64,000 nucleotides of DNA. Source: Cyclobacteriaceae bacterium (GTDB lineage Bacteria > Bacteroidota > Bacteroidia > Cytophagales > Cyclobacteriaceae). Under the pieces are notes generated by a model. The model had not been told where the DNA came from. It saw only the letters and a list, made by a program, of their open reading frames with translations, and did no database searches. The stretch lies in the NCBI GenBank assembly GCA_016787755.1, contig JAEUUA010000025.1, forward strand, positions 62,001 through 126,000. Reading direction: 5' to 3'. Positions 8,729 to 17,965 of this stretch are shown piece after piece (the stretch's first letter is position 1; the number at the start of each line of letters is the position of its first letter). Position numbers and translations under genes: made by a program.

Positions 8729-10249
8729 ATGACTCAACATAAACCGCGCTTAAGTTTCTGGCAAATCTGGAATATGAGTTTCGGGTTTTTAGGAATCCAA
8801 TTTGGCTTTGCGTTACAGAATGCCAACACAAGTCGCATCTTTGAAACGCTTGGTGCAGATACAGCAAGTCTTGCTTTATACTGGCTTGCAGCTCCCCTTA
8901 CGGGTTTAATTGTTCAACCCTTGGTTGGTTATTACAGTGATAGAACCTGGCATGCCACGTGGGGTCGCAGAAGACCTTTCTTTGCAGTAGGAGCTGTCCT
9001 CGCTTCGATTACATTATGCCTTATGCCAAACTCTCCAACTCTATGGATGGCTGTTGGAGTTCTTTGGATTATGGATGCATCCATCAACATTAGCATGGAG
9101 CCATTCCGCGCTTTTGTGGGTGATCTGCTACCACCTTCACAACGTACTGCAGGCTTTGCCATGCAAAGCTTTTTTATTGGTATTGGAGGAGTTGTCGCAT
9201 CTTTCCTACCAAGCATTTTTACCAATTGGATTGGCATTTCAAATGTTCCATCTGTTGCTGGCACACTGCCAGACACAATTCGGTATAGCTATTACATCGG
9301 AGCTTTCATGTTGTTTGTTACTGTCATGTGGACAGTTTTCTCAACCAAAGAATATCCACCTACTGATCTCGGTGAAGAGAAACTCAGAAACCGGGAACAT
9401 AAAAAAATAGAAAACGAAAGGATTTATCAATCGTCTTTCTTCAAGAAGTCAGGACTATTCACGGCCATTGGAATAGTATTCGTACTGGTCGTTTATGGTA
9501 CCAATTCGGAGAAGGAGTTGTATGTGTTAGGTTTTGGATTGATGATTTTTGGTGTCGTTCACGCCCTTGCCGCACAATATATTAAAATTGGAAAGGCATA
9601 TTTAGGTATCGTTCACATTGTTAAAGATTTTAACACAATGCCAAAGACAATGATTCAATTGGCGTACGTTCAGTTTTTTACGTGGTTTGCCCTTTTTGCC
9701 ATGTGGATTTATACCAACAGTGCTGTTACCAGTTATATATTCAAATCGACTGACCCAACGTCTCAGGCATACAATGACGGAGCAGACCTGGTTAGCAATT
9801 TATTTGGTGTCTATAACGGCATCGCAGCCTTAGCAGCTTTGTTCTTGCCTATCATAGCAAAATATACAAGCCGAAGAATGACTCATTTCATTGCATTGCT
9901 TTGCGGTGGTATTGGATTAGTGTCTATTTATTTCATCTCCGATCCGTTTTGGCTTTGGTTCTCCATAATTGGTGTTGGTATTGCGTGGGCAAGTATTTTA
10001 TCCATGCCATATGCCATGTTATCCGGCTCGCTCCCTGCCGAAAAAATGGGCTATTTTATGGGAGTATTCAATTTCTTTATTGTGATCCCTCAAATTGTTG
10101 CCGGAACCTTATTAGGTGCAATGCTTACTCACCTCTTCCATGGTCAATCAATTTTTATTCTGGTAAGTGGTGGCATTTCCATGGGTATAGCTGCGTTGTT
10201 AAGTTTACGTGTTGATGACCGTGATGAAGTTGTCATTAAATCCACTTAA
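8729..10249 (+). CDS. MFS sugar transporter (maltose/sucrose-transporter type)
   Basis: A 506-residue inner-membrane transporter of the major facilitator superfamily, resembling the SLC45/GPH-like maltose or sucrose transporters common beside alpha-glucosidases in Bacteroidota. About 12 hydrophobic segments are visible, with a charged central loop (residues about 212-235, rich in K, R and E) between the halves. The N-terminus contains FGFALQNANTSRIFETLGAD, and the loop after TM2 carries the MFS-type YYSDRTWHATWGRRRPF. It lies 134 bases after the GH31 gene, separated from it by the heptad repeat, and 4 bases before the esterase gene. It probably carries periplasmic oligosaccharide into the cytoplasm for the GH31 enzyme. 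Confidence 0.9.
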   Translation: MTQHKPRLSFWQIWNMSFGFLGIQFGFALQNANTSRIFETLGADTASLALYWLAAPLTGLIVQPLVGYYSDRTWHATWGRRRPFFAVGAVLASITLCLMPNSPTLWMAVGVLWIMDASINISMEPFRAFVGDLLPPSQRTAGFAMQSFFIGIGGVVASFLPSIFTNWIGISNVPSVAGTLPDTIRYSYYIGAFMLFVTVMWTVFSTKEYPPTDLGEEKLRNREHKKIENERIYQSSFFKKSGLFTAIGIVFVLVVYGTNSEKELYVLGFGLMIFGVVHALAAQYIKIGKAYLGIVHIVKDFNTMPKTMIQLAYVQFFTWFALFAMWIYTNSAVTSYIFKSTDPTSQAYNDGADLVSNLFGVYNGIAALAALFLPIIAKYTSRRMTHFIALLCGGIGLVSIYFISDPFWLWFSIIGVGIAWASILSMPYAMLSGSLPAEKMGYFMGVFNFFIVIPQIVAGTLLGAMLTHLFHGQSIFILVSGGISMGIAALLSLRVDDRDEVVIKST

Positions 10250-10253
10250 TACC

Positions 10254-11450
10254 ATGCGGGTTCTAATTACACTTTTGTTACTTCCTTTTAGTCTAAATGC
10301 CTTTAGTCAAGATTATCATGTACTGAAAGAAGTAATGATTGGCTTCAAAAATTCCACATCAAGTTCAGAACAAGACAATATATGGTTTTCTCTTTTGAAG
10401 GATGAAAAAGTGCCACTAATAGTTGAAGACTCAGTCTATTTTTTCTACCGTGGCGAAGCCAAAACCGTGCAATGGATGGGTGACTTCAATGGCTGGGGAT
10501 ATCAAAAAGAATTTGACAATAAGGGAAAGAAAATATCAGGCACTAATATCTGGTATCTCAAATGCGCATTTCCAAAAGATGCCCGCCTCGATTACAAAAT
10601 TTTAATTGATGACACCAACTGGATTCTTGATCCTGAAAATAAAAATCAACAATGGTCGGGTGTGGGGGGTGGTAGTCCCAACTCCGAATTGAGAATGCCC
10701 GATTGGCATGAAGATTCGTCCCTCATAGAACGACCTGCGGTCCCGAAGGGAAAAATAGTTACCGACCTCTTACTAAATAGCAATTCGCTGGGATATCAAA
10801 TTACCTATTCAATCTATCTCCCCTATCAGTATGAAAAGATGGGTAAGCTTCCAACAATTTATTTAACAGACGGATATGAATACCTGCATCCTCAACTTGG
10901 GAACATGAAGGTGGCATTGGATAACCTCATCCATGATAAAAAGATAAAACCAGTCATAGCCATTTTTGTTGATAATCGAGAACCTGTTAACCGGGCAAAT
11001 AACAGGCGCATGAATGAGTTGGCCATGAACGTAAAGTATTTGAATTTCTTTGTAGATGAACTGATCCCTAACATCGAATCAACCTACCCCGTCATTTCAG
11101 ATGCGCAAAGCAGGGCCATCATGGGAACCTCCATGGGCGGACTTACTGCCACTTATTTTGCATTTACAAGGCCCGATGTGTTTGCCCTGGCCGGAATTCA
11201 ATCTCCCGCCTTTTATACACGACCCCAAATTTATTCTTTGTGCTCAAATCCGGCCGACCCTAAAATGAAAGTATCTATGACAGCCGGTATAATTAACGAT
11301 ACCAGTGCCGATAGCAGAAAGATGAAAGAGTTGCTCGAAGCAAGCAGTTGCGAATATCATTACCGGGAAGTAAATGAAGGGCACTCATGGGGTAATTGGC
11401 GTAGGTTAATTGATGATATTTTGATTGATCTGTTTCCTTATCAACCTTAA
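10254..11450 (+). CDS. Secreted esterase with N-terminal CBM48-like domain
   Basis: A 398-residue alpha/beta hydrolase of the enterochelin-esterase-like family (PF00756). A signal peptide, MRVLITLLLLPFSLNAFSQ, directs it to the periplasm or surface. An early beta-sandwich resembling the E-set/CBM48 module of such esterases spans about 55-150 (VQWMGDFNGWG, DYKILIDDTNWILDPEN). The catalytic domain has the nucleophile Ser293 in GTSMGG and the likely catalytic His377 in NEGHSWGNW. I used the ATG at 10254, four bases after the transporter stop; earlier GTG/ATG codons overlap that gene and would spoil the signal peptide. In this locus it could remove ester groups from glycan substrates, but trilactone-type esterase activity is equally open. 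Confidence 0.85.
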   Translation: MRVLITLLLLPFSLNAFSQDYHVLKEVMIGFKNSTSSSEQDNIWFSLLKDEKVPLIVEDSVYFFYRGEAKTVQWMGDFNGWGYQKEFDNKGKKISGTNIWYLKCAFPKDARLDYKILIDDTNWILDPENKNQQWSGVGGGSPNSELRMPDWHEDSSLIERPAVPKGKIVTDLLLNSNSLGYQITYSIYLPYQYEKMGKLPTIYLTDGYEYLHPQLGNMKVALDNLIHDKKIKPVIAIFVDNREPVNRANNRRMNELAMNVKYLNFFVDELIPNIESTYPVISDAQSRAIMGTSMGGLTATYFAFTRPDVFALAGIQSPAFYTRPQIYSLCSNPADPKMKVSMTAGIINDTSADSRKMKELLEASSCEYHYREVNEGHSWGNWRRLIDDILIDLFPYQP

Positions 11451-11530
11451 GTTTTCATTCGAAGTTTGAAAAATTAGGGTCATTTTTGATATTTACTAAA
11501 AAAGGCATTGATTTTGTTTTAAGCTTGTAT

Positions 11531-12640
11531 ATGAAAATACGATTACCGTTTATTATCCTCCTCGCTTCCTTAGTATTATACTCCTGTAGTTCGGGAAAAT
11601 CTGCTTTAAAAAAAGGCGATTACTATGATGCAGTTTCACAGGCAGTAAATCGATTGAGGCAAAAACCGGATCATAAAAAATCTAAGGAAGTTCTTAAAAC
11701 AAGCTATAAATTGGCAATCGAGTATCTGGAATCGGACGCACAAAATCAAATTGCTTCCAACGCCAACTATAAATGGAAAAATGCCGTTCAAAATTATGAT
11801 CGGATTAACTATTTGTACGAACAAATTCGCACTTCACCGGGCGCTCTTAAAGTCATTCCTAATCCTATTAATAAATACAAAGAGTTGTCAGAAGTAAAAG
11901 AGAAAGCTGCGGAAGAGTCTTATGAATTAGGCATTCAATCCATGCTTAAGAATACCCGCGAAGACGCCAAGCGCGCCTATTTCGCCTTTGCCGATGCCAA
12001 CACCTTATCGCCCGGGTATCGCGAATCCATTGAGATGATGGAGCAATCCAAATTTAATGCTACGATTAAAGTAATCGTAGAGAGACCTTTGCGTAATTAT
12101 AACGATTGGAATTTTGAGCCCGTGATTTTTGGCGTAAGACCCAGCCTGTTTGTAAAGTTCTATTCGCCACAGGAAGCTCAAGACGCCAATCTGCAACAAG
12201 TTGATCATTTTGTAAGATTGGTTGTAAATGGATATTCAGAAGCTCGGCCAGTAATAAACAAACGTACCGAGGAATATAAAGACAGCGTTAAGGTTGGTGA
12301 GAAGACCGTAAATAATGTGAAAGTTCCAACGTATGAAAAAGTAAAAGCATCTATGACCATTTATGATAAGTCAATTACTTCACGGGGTTCAATTACTCTT
12401 TTTATTAAAGATGCTACTAGCAATGCTGAGCTGAGAAACTCTGAGATAATTGGGGAGGAACGATGGAGCGACCGATGGGCTACTTGTACAGGCGATCAGC
12501 GAGCCATTCCCGAAACAACCCGGAAACTTTGTGGAGTCAGGGAACCCTATATGGCGCGTGACTTTCTAATTTCAGAAACCAAAAAAGATCTCGACAATAA
12601 GTTGGCAAATGCGTTAACAGCGTTCTACTCCAATTATTAA
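11531..12640 (+). CDS. Lipoprotein of unknown function, TPR-like N-terminal half
   Basis: A 369-residue lipoprotein. The signal peptide ends LVLYSC with Cys19 as the lipidation site. The ATG at 11531 is preferred because it starts the signal peptide directly. Residues about 25-180 are helical with repeat-like features (GDYYDAVSQAVNRLRQKPDHKKS, SYELGIQSMLKNTREDAKRAYFAFADA). The second half is beta-rich and includes RPLRNYNDWNFEPVIFG and SDRWATCTGDQRAI. I recognise it only as a lipoprotein type seen in Cytophagales; no function is assigned. It is read alone, 80 bases after the esterase. Confidence 0.75.
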   Translation: MKIRLPFIILLASLVLYSCSSGKSALKKGDYYDAVSQAVNRLRQKPDHKKSKEVLKTSYKLAIEYLESDAQNQIASNANYKWKNAVQNYDRINYLYEQIRTSPGALKVIPNPINKYKELSEVKEKAAEESYELGIQSMLKNTREDAKRAYFAFADANTLSPGYRESIEMMEQSKFNATIKVIVERPLRNYNDWNFEPVIFGVRPSLFVKFYSPQEAQDANLQQVDHFVRLVVNGYSEARPVINKRTEEYKDSVKVGEKTVNNVKVPTYEKVKASMTIYDKSITSRGSITLFIKDATSNAELRNSEIIGEERWSDRWATCTGDQRAIPETTRKLCGVREPYMARDFLISETKKDLDNKLANALTAFYSNY

Positions 12641-12762
12641 TGTCGGATACAAGACGTATCCTCATTTGTATAAACCATTTTGGCACTAAACGAGTTTTAT
12701 AAACGGATCTTGTGTTCATGAGTGCGTTTCTGTCTGATTGCAATACTGGAAAATAAAACATT

Positions 12763-13302
12763 ATGAATAATTTAGAAATTGCAACCCTCGGTGCTGGGTG
12801 TTTTTGGTGTACCGAAGCATGTTTTATCCCCGTTAAGGGCATTAAATCAGTTGTTTCAGGCTATTCTGGGGGAAAAATTAAGAATCCAACCTATCGGGAA
12901 GTATGCTCTGGACTTACAGGTCATGCGGAAGTAATTCAAGTGACATTTGATCCAACCATCATCTCCTACACAGAAGTTCTTGAAATATTTTGGAATACGC
13001 ACGATCCTACTACCCTAAACAAACAGGGGGCTGATGAGGGAACACAATATCGATCGGTTATTTATTATCACTCCAATGAGCAAAAGAAAATTGCTGAGGA
13101 CTATAAAATGCAGCTCAATCAATCGGATGTTTATAAAAATCCAATCGTCACTGAAATAAGCCCAATCACTGTGTTTTATCCAGCAGAGAATTATCACCAA
13201 AATTACTTTGAGCTAAATCCAAATCAAGGGTATTGTGCGTATGTGATACGACCCAAGGTTGAGAAGTTCAGAAAACAATTCGAAGCCAAACTGAATGTAT
13301 GA
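12763..13302 (+). CDS. msrA: Peptide-methionine (S)-S-oxide reductase
   Basis: A 179-residue MsrA that reduces the S-epimer of methionine sulfoxide in proteins and free methionine. The active site GAGCFWCTEACF lies at residues 10-21, with the catalytic Cys in GCFW. Other family blocks are VVSGYSGG, GHAEVIQV, TQYRSVIYYH and, near the end, ENYHQNYF and NQGYCAYV, the latter holding a likely resolving Cys. No signal peptide is present, so it should act in the cytoplasm. An intrinsic terminator follows at 13411-13439. MsrB, which handles the R-epimer, is encoded next but as a lipoprotein. Confidence 0.97.
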   Translation: MNNLEIATLGAGCFWCTEACFIPVKGIKSVVSGYSGGKIKNPTYREVCSGLTGHAEVIQVTFDPTIISYTEVLEIFWNTHDPTTLNKQGADEGTQYRSVIYYHSNEQKKIAEDYKMQLNQSDVYKNPIVTEISPITVFYPAENYHQNYFELNPNQGYCAYVIRPKVEKFRKQFEAKLNV

Positions 13303-13410
13303 AGATTATAAAGTCATATTTTTTAATGAACCGTGTAACATTATACCTACCCTTTCGTTTTAATAGCAACGAGCAGAGAAAATCTTCTCATAGGTTTAGG
13401 TTTAGGTATC

Positions 13411-13439
13411 AAAAGCCCCCTCAGACGGAAGGGGCTTTT
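13411..13439 (+). terminator. Intrinsic terminator after msrA
   Basis: AAAAGCCCC (13411-13419) pairs with GGGGCTTTT (13431-13439) around an 11-base loop. The T-run is part of the right arm. It separates msrA from msrB. Confidence 0.8.
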
Positions 13440-13476
13440 GTATTTTGTATACGTCAATAATTACCTGAATATTAAT

Positions 13477-13968
13477 ATGAAGACCATGAAATTTACTTCT
13501 CTCTTGCTTTTCATAACGCTTCTCGCGTGTGGGCAGCAAAAATCTAAAAATGATTCAGCCCCAACGGTAAAGATTAAAAAAACCGAAGCTGAATGGAAGC
13601 AGCAACTCACTTCTGAGGAATATAATATTCTCCGTGAAAAGGGAACTGAGATAGCCTTTACGGGAAAATATTGGGATAACCATGAAGAGGGGATTTACTA
13701 CTGCGCAGGTTGTCATCAGGAATTATTTACGTCCCGAACTAAATTCGAGTCGGGCACTGGCTGGCCAAGTTTTTATAAACCCATCCGCCAAGAATTAATT
13801 GAAATTGGTACGGATACAAGCTACGGGATGGTACGCGATGAGGTTGTATGCAGCCGATGCGGTGGTCATCTGGGACACGTATTTGAGGACGGTCCAAAGC
13901 CGACTGGATTGAGATATTGCCTTAACTCGGCCTCCCTAAAATTTGAGAAGAAAGAAGTCCAAAAATAA
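13477..13968 (+). CDS. msrB: Lipoprotein peptide-methionine (R)-S-oxide reductase
   Basis: A 163-residue MsrB reducing the R-epimer of methionine sulfoxide. Both zinc-binding CxxC pairs are visible (YYCAGCHQELF and VVCSRCGGHLGHVFEDG), as are the substrate block SGTGWPSFYKP and the catalytic Cys in RYCLNSASLKF. Unlike the usual cytosolic form it begins with a lipoprotein signal peptide ending TLLACGQQ (Cys18), so it is predicted to be membrane-anchored on the periplasmic side. A TTG 13 codons earlier is also open but would extend a good signal peptide; 13477 or the ATG at 13486 is more likely. It follows the msrA terminator, so it probably has its own promoter. Confidence 0.95.
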   Translation: MKTMKFTSLLLFITLLACGQQKSKNDSAPTVKIKKTEAEWKQQLTSEEYNILREKGTEIAFTGKYWDNHEEGIYYCAGCHQELFTSRTKFESGTGWPSFYKPIRQELIEIGTDTSYGMVRDEVVCSRCGGHLGHVFEDGPKPTGLRYCLNSASLKFEKKEVQK

Positions 13969-13989
13969 TATTTCCAAATCTGGAGACTT

Positions 13990-14019
13990 AGGCCGATGAA
14001 AAATCATCGGCCTTTTTTT
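13990..14019 (+). terminator. Intrinsic terminator after msrB
   Basis: A perfect 10-bp stem, AGGCCGATGA (13990-13999) with TCATCGGCCT (14004-14013), a four-A loop, then a run of seven T. It lies 21 bases after the msrB stop. Confidence 0.95.
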
Positions 14020-14045
14020 ATTACCTTTTCCAAAACAAACTACCT

Positions 14046-14900
14046 ATGTGCAGATTAATTGCGTACAAGGGTACTCCACTAATTATGGATGACCTGCTTT
14101 ATAAACCCAAAAACTCCTTAATCAATCAGAGTATTCATGCGAGTGAAATTGAAGAACCATTAAATGGCGATGGATTTGGAGTGGGTTGGTATGCACCAGA
14201 GATAAACTATGAGCCAATCACTTATGTTTCGGTGAATCCAGCCTGGAACAACAGGAACTTAAAAAACCTGGCACCTAAAATAAAGGTAGAGTGCATGTTA
14301 GCTCACGTAAGGGCTGCCACAGAAGGAGTCGTTGCTGAATCAAACTGTCATCCTTTTCAATACAAGAATTTATTGATGGCGCATAATGGAGGCATTGAAG
14401 AGTTTTATAAAGTAAAAAGACACCTCAGAGAACCTTTAAGTGACGAACTCTATAATTGGATACAAGGTCAAACAGATTCCGAGCATATTTTTGCCTACCT
14501 GCTTAACCACTTGCTAAGATCTGGCCAGCCTATTAACCCCGAGTCGGTAATGGATGCCTTTGAAAAAACCTTTCGTGATATAAAAAAAATGATGACTCAA
14601 CATGGCATCAACGAACCCGCCTATTTGAATATCGTTGTTACCAATGGATTGTTTATTGTTGCCACTCGCTACGTAAGTGACCCACAAGAAGAGCCTCTTA
14701 CGCTGTATCATTCGGAAGGAAGTCGGTATGTAGTGGAAGATGGAATTACCCGATTAGAAGCGCCCGAGGACAATGATCATGCAGTTTTAGTCGTCTCTGA
14801 AAAGTTGACCGAAGGTGATAATTGGACCATGATTCCACCGAATCATTTTGTGATCGTTGAGCAATCGTTGAATGTACGTATCCGACCAATTAAAGATTAA
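14046..14900 (+). CDS. Class II glutamine amidotransferase (YafJ/EgtC-like)
   Basis: A 284-residue protein with an N-terminal nucleophile amidotransferase fold. Cys2 (MCRLIAYKG) would become the catalytic N-terminal residue after removal of Met. Other glutaminase blocks are NGDGFGVGWY, AHVRAATEGVVAESNCHPF and LLMAHNGGIEEF. No synthetase domain is fused, and length fits the stand-alone YafJ/EgtC group. The substrate of such proteins is often a gamma-glutamyl compound, but nothing nearby points to ergothioneine synthesis, so the exact role is open. It has its own position between a terminator and the LhgO gene, 59 bases downstream. Confidence 0.88.
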   Translation: MCRLIAYKGTPLIMDDLLYKPKNSLINQSIHASEIEEPLNGDGFGVGWYAPEINYEPITYVSVNPAWNNRNLKNLAPKIKVECMLAHVRAATEGVVAESNCHPFQYKNLLMAHNGGIEEFYKVKRHLREPLSDELYNWIQGQTDSEHIFAYLLNHLLRSGQPINPESVMDAFEKTFRDIKKMMTQHGINEPAYLNIVVTNGLFIVATRYVSDPQEEPLTLYHSEGSRYVVEDGITRLEAPEDNDHAVLVVSEKLTEGDNWTMIPPNHFVIVEQSLNVRIRPIKD

Positions 14901-14959
14901 CCAACTTGGCTTTGTAGTTTTATTGTTGAATGATGTAGCTTCGCACAAACAGAATCCTC

Positions 14960-16153
14960 GTGTACGATATCACCATCATTGGCGGAGGTATAGTTGGTCT
15001 TGCCACCGCGCTAATGCTTAAAAACTCAAACCCGGCTTTAACCATTATTCTAATTGAAAAAGAAAATGAATTAGCCAAACATCAAACCGGCAATAATAGT
15101 GGAGTCATCCATTCAGGATTATATTATAAGCCAGGAAGTTTAAAGGCAACCAACTGTATTCATGGGTATAATTTGCTGGTTGAATTTTGTCGTCAACATG
15201 AAATTCCGTTTGAACTGTGCGGGAAAATTGTTGTTGCCACTGAAGATATCGAACTCCCTTTACTGGAAAATCTTTTTGTCAGAGGTCAACAAAATGGTCT
15301 CCAAAATTTAAAGAAACTTACCCGAGAAGAGCTATTAGAATACGAACCACACGTTGCCGGTCTTGCGGGAATTTTTGTTCCACAAACCGGAATTGTCGAT
15401 TATAAATTAGTTGCCCAAAAATATGGAGAGCTTATTCAACAAAAAGGTGGAAGCATAGTCTTGGGCGAAAAGGTGTTAGACATTCAAAGTGCTGAAGACA
15501 AGTGTGTTGTGGTAACACAAAAAACAAGCTATACCACCAAACTGGTAATCAACTGTGCAGGCCTTTACTCCGATAAAGTTGCACGCATGACGGTGCCTAA
15601 TCTCAATATTAAAATCATTCCCTTTCGGGGAGAATATTATAAGTTAAAAAAAGAGAAAGAGTATCTGGTAAAGAATCTGATTTACCCTGTTCCCGATCCC
15701 AACTTTCCGTTTCTGGGTGTTCACTTTACTCGGATGGCCAAAGGTGGCGTGGAAGCTGGACCGAACGCAGTTCTTGCTTTTAAACGGGAAGGTTATAAAA
15801 AGTCCGATATCAACCTTAGTGAACTTGGGGAAACCTTGGCCTGGCCAGGATTTCAGAAGGTGGCTGCAAAATATTGGCGAACCGGCTTTGGCGAAATGTA
15901 TCGTTCGTTCTCCAAGAGCGCCTTTACTAAAGCCCTTCAAAAATTAATCCCCGAACTTGTTGAAAGTGATTTGGAACCGGGCGGTGCCGGAGTTCGTGCG
16001 CAAGCCTGCGACCGTCAGGGCGGGTTGGTTGATGACTTTCTGATCCTGGAAGAGAAAAGTGTAATCAATGTTTGCAATGCTCCCTCTCCTGCGGCAACTT
16101 CCTCATTGGCAATTGGTGAAACTGTCTCAAAATTGGCTTTGGCAAGATTTTAG
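14960..16153 (+). CDS. lhgO: L-2-hydroxyglutarate oxidase
   Basis: A 397-residue FAD-dependent oxidoreductase of the LhgO/DAO family that oxidises L-2-hydroxyglutarate to 2-oxoglutarate, passing electrons to the quinone pool. The FAD-binding GGGIVGLATA lies at residues 7-16. Family-specific blocks are HQTGNNSGVIHSGLYYKPGSLKA, PQTGIVDYK, FRGEYYKLK, YPVPDPNFPFLGVHFTRM and GGAGVRAQACDRQGGLVDDFLI. Translation appears to start at a GTG (14960); no in-frame ATG fits. It converges on the antiporter gene with an 11-base gap. Confidence 0.93.
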   Translation: MYDITIIGGGIVGLATALMLKNSNPALTIILIEKENELAKHQTGNNSGVIHSGLYYKPGSLKATNCIHGYNLLVEFCRQHEIPFELCGKIVVATEDIELPLLENLFVRGQQNGLQNLKKLTREELLEYEPHVAGLAGIFVPQTGIVDYKLVAQKYGELIQQKGGSIVLGEKVLDIQSAEDKCVVVTQKTSYTTKLVINCAGLYSDKVARMTVPNLNIKIIPFRGEYYKLKKEKEYLVKNLIYPVPDPNFPFLGVHFTRMAKGGVEAGPNAVLAFKREGYKKSDINLSELGETLAWPGFQKVAAKYWRTGFGEMYRSFSKSAFTKALQKLIPELVESDLEPGGAGVRAQACDRQGGLVDDFLILEEKSVINVCNAPSPAATSSLAIGETVSKLALARF

Positions 16154-16164
16154 TATCCGACCGA

Positions 16165-17748
16165 TTAACCGTTCTCTAATTCTAACCTTGCTTCTTCCAG
16201 GTCAAGTTCAAATTCCATTTTACGAATCACTTCATCGCTGGCTTTCTCTTCTTTGCGAAGCCGCAAGATAAAATCCCGTTCACGTACTAAGAGTTTTTGT
16301 TGGATGTTGTGGTATTCATCGATTTGTTCCTGAGTCATTGCTTGTTTTGACTGATCTTTTCGCATTCGTTGAATACGGATCTCATATTTAGTTTTTATCT
16401 GACTCAGCACTGCATCACTTAACCCCAACGAATAGTTTTCTTCAATGTGTTCAATAATGGAAGCAGCCACCTGAAGTCGAGTTTTCTCCTCTTCTAAAAC
16501 CGATTCATTGCCAGCACGCACACCTAACCATCGAATAAGTTTTCGCAATGTCATTCCTTGCAACACCAGCGTCACAAAAATTACACAGAACGTTAAAAAG
16601 ATGATCATATCCCTGTGAGGAAAGGCATGCTTCTGATCAATCATGATGGGAAGTGCCAGCGCAGCGGCTAATGAAACGATTCCGCGCATCCCAGACCAAG
16701 CAACGATGCTCACGCCTTTCACAGTTGTTTCCGGCTCGCTTTCGCGGATTTGTTTACTCAACCAACGCGGAATAAACGCACCCGGGAAAACCCAGATAAT
16801 TCGGGCCACAACTGTAACAACACTAATCAATGAACCATAAAAAATTAAAGACCCAATCGAATGGCCTCCAATGTTTTTAAGAATCATAGGAAGCTGAAGT
16901 CCGATAAGAATAAAGATAATTCCATTCAATATAAAAATCATTGTATCCCAAACAGCATTGGCTTGCAAGCGGGTTCTATTTGAAAAAACTTCAGATGCCC
17001 GTGGACTTAGAAAAAGCCCAGCAGCCACCACAGCCAGTACTCCTGAAGCATGAAACTCTTCCGCCAGGAGGTAGGCGGTGTAAGGTGTAAGCAGTGTGAA
17101 GGTTGTGTCTGTAGTCGCATTGTTTGGAGTGATTTTATGTATCCACAGAAACACAAATCCAATGGCCAGCCCAATGAGAATCCCTAATCCGGCCACATAA
17201 AAAAAGTTAATTCCTGCCAACCAAAATATAAATGAACCCGATGCTGTCGCTGCAATTGCATAGCGATAGGCAATCAGACCGGTAGCATCGTTTACCAGGC
17301 TTTCTCCCTCCAAAATAGTTAAAATCCGTTTGGGCAATTTTAGCCCTTTGGTGGCGGTGGTGGCTGCAACTGCATCAGGAGGTGAGACTATTGCCCCCAA
17401 TACAAAGGCTTCCGGCCAACCAAAATTGGGAATAAAATAATGGGCGGCACAGGCTACAAGAATGGTTGTAAATAATACAGCTCCGACTGCCAAAAGAGAT
17501 ATGGGTCGGATTGATTTCTTAAAGTCTGGCCAGGAGGTGCCCCAGGCTGCGGCATATAATACGGGTGGTAGAAAAACAAGAAAGACAATATCAGGATTTA
17601 AAGTTACTGATGGCAAGCCTGGTATGAGTCCAATAATGATCCCTGCTAACACAAGCATAACTACATAAGGAACCTTAATCCTGTCCGTAACCTGCGCAAG
17701 AGCCGTTACTACAGCCAACAATAAAATTATGAGAGAGAGATAATCCAT
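16165..17748 (-). CDS. CPA1-family Na+/H+ antiporter
   Basis: A 527-residue inner-membrane cation/proton antiporter of the NhaP/CPA1 family, exchanging Na+ (or K+) for H+ in pH and salt homeostasis. About 12 membrane segments cover residues 1-410. The ion-binding region reads VSPPDAVAAT (about 122-131), followed by the family motif LEGESLVNDATGLIAYR. A conserved WSGMRGIVSLAAALALP block is present. The remaining 110 or so residues form a charged, helical cytoplasmic tail rich in Glu, Lys and Arg. It is a single leftward gene that converges with lhgO. Confidence 0.92.
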   Translation of the reverse strand: MDYLSLIILLLAVVTALAQVTDRIKVPYVVMLVLAGIIIGLIPGLPSVTLNPDIVFLVFLPPVLYAAAWGTSWPDFKKSIRPISLLAVGAVLFTTILVACAAHYFIPNFGWPEAFVLGAIVSPPDAVAATTATKGLKLPKRILTILEGESLVNDATGLIAYRYAIAATASGSFIFWLAGINFFYVAGLGILIGLAIGFVFLWIHKITPNNATTDTTFTLLTPYTAYLLAEEFHASGVLAVVAAGLFLSPRASEVFSNRTRLQANAVWDTMIFILNGIIFILIGLQLPMILKNIGGHSIGSLIFYGSLISVVTVVARIIWVFPGAFIPRWLSKQIRESEPETTVKGVSIVAWSGMRGIVSLAAALALPIMIDQKHAFPHRDMIIFLTFCVIFVTLVLQGMTLRKLIRWLGVRAGNESVLEEEKTRLQVAASIIEHIEENYSLGLSDAVLSQIKTKYEIRIQRMRKDQSKQAMTQEQIDEYHNIQQKLLVRERDFILRLRKEEKASDEVIRKMEFELDLEEARLELENG

Positions 17749-17965
17749 CGGTCGGATTGAGTGAATACAATTATAACCATTTGATCGAAATCGTAGGGCA
17801 ATTACCCTCTATCAGCTTAAAAAGTTTGTAAATTCATCTCTTTGGAGAAGATTTCGCTACCAGTAGAAATTTCAGTTCATGCCCATATCGTACTTCTTAC
17901 AAAATTATAGTATTTTTAAATGCAGATACCTGATCAAAATTGGCTATTCATTTAATGACAAGAAC

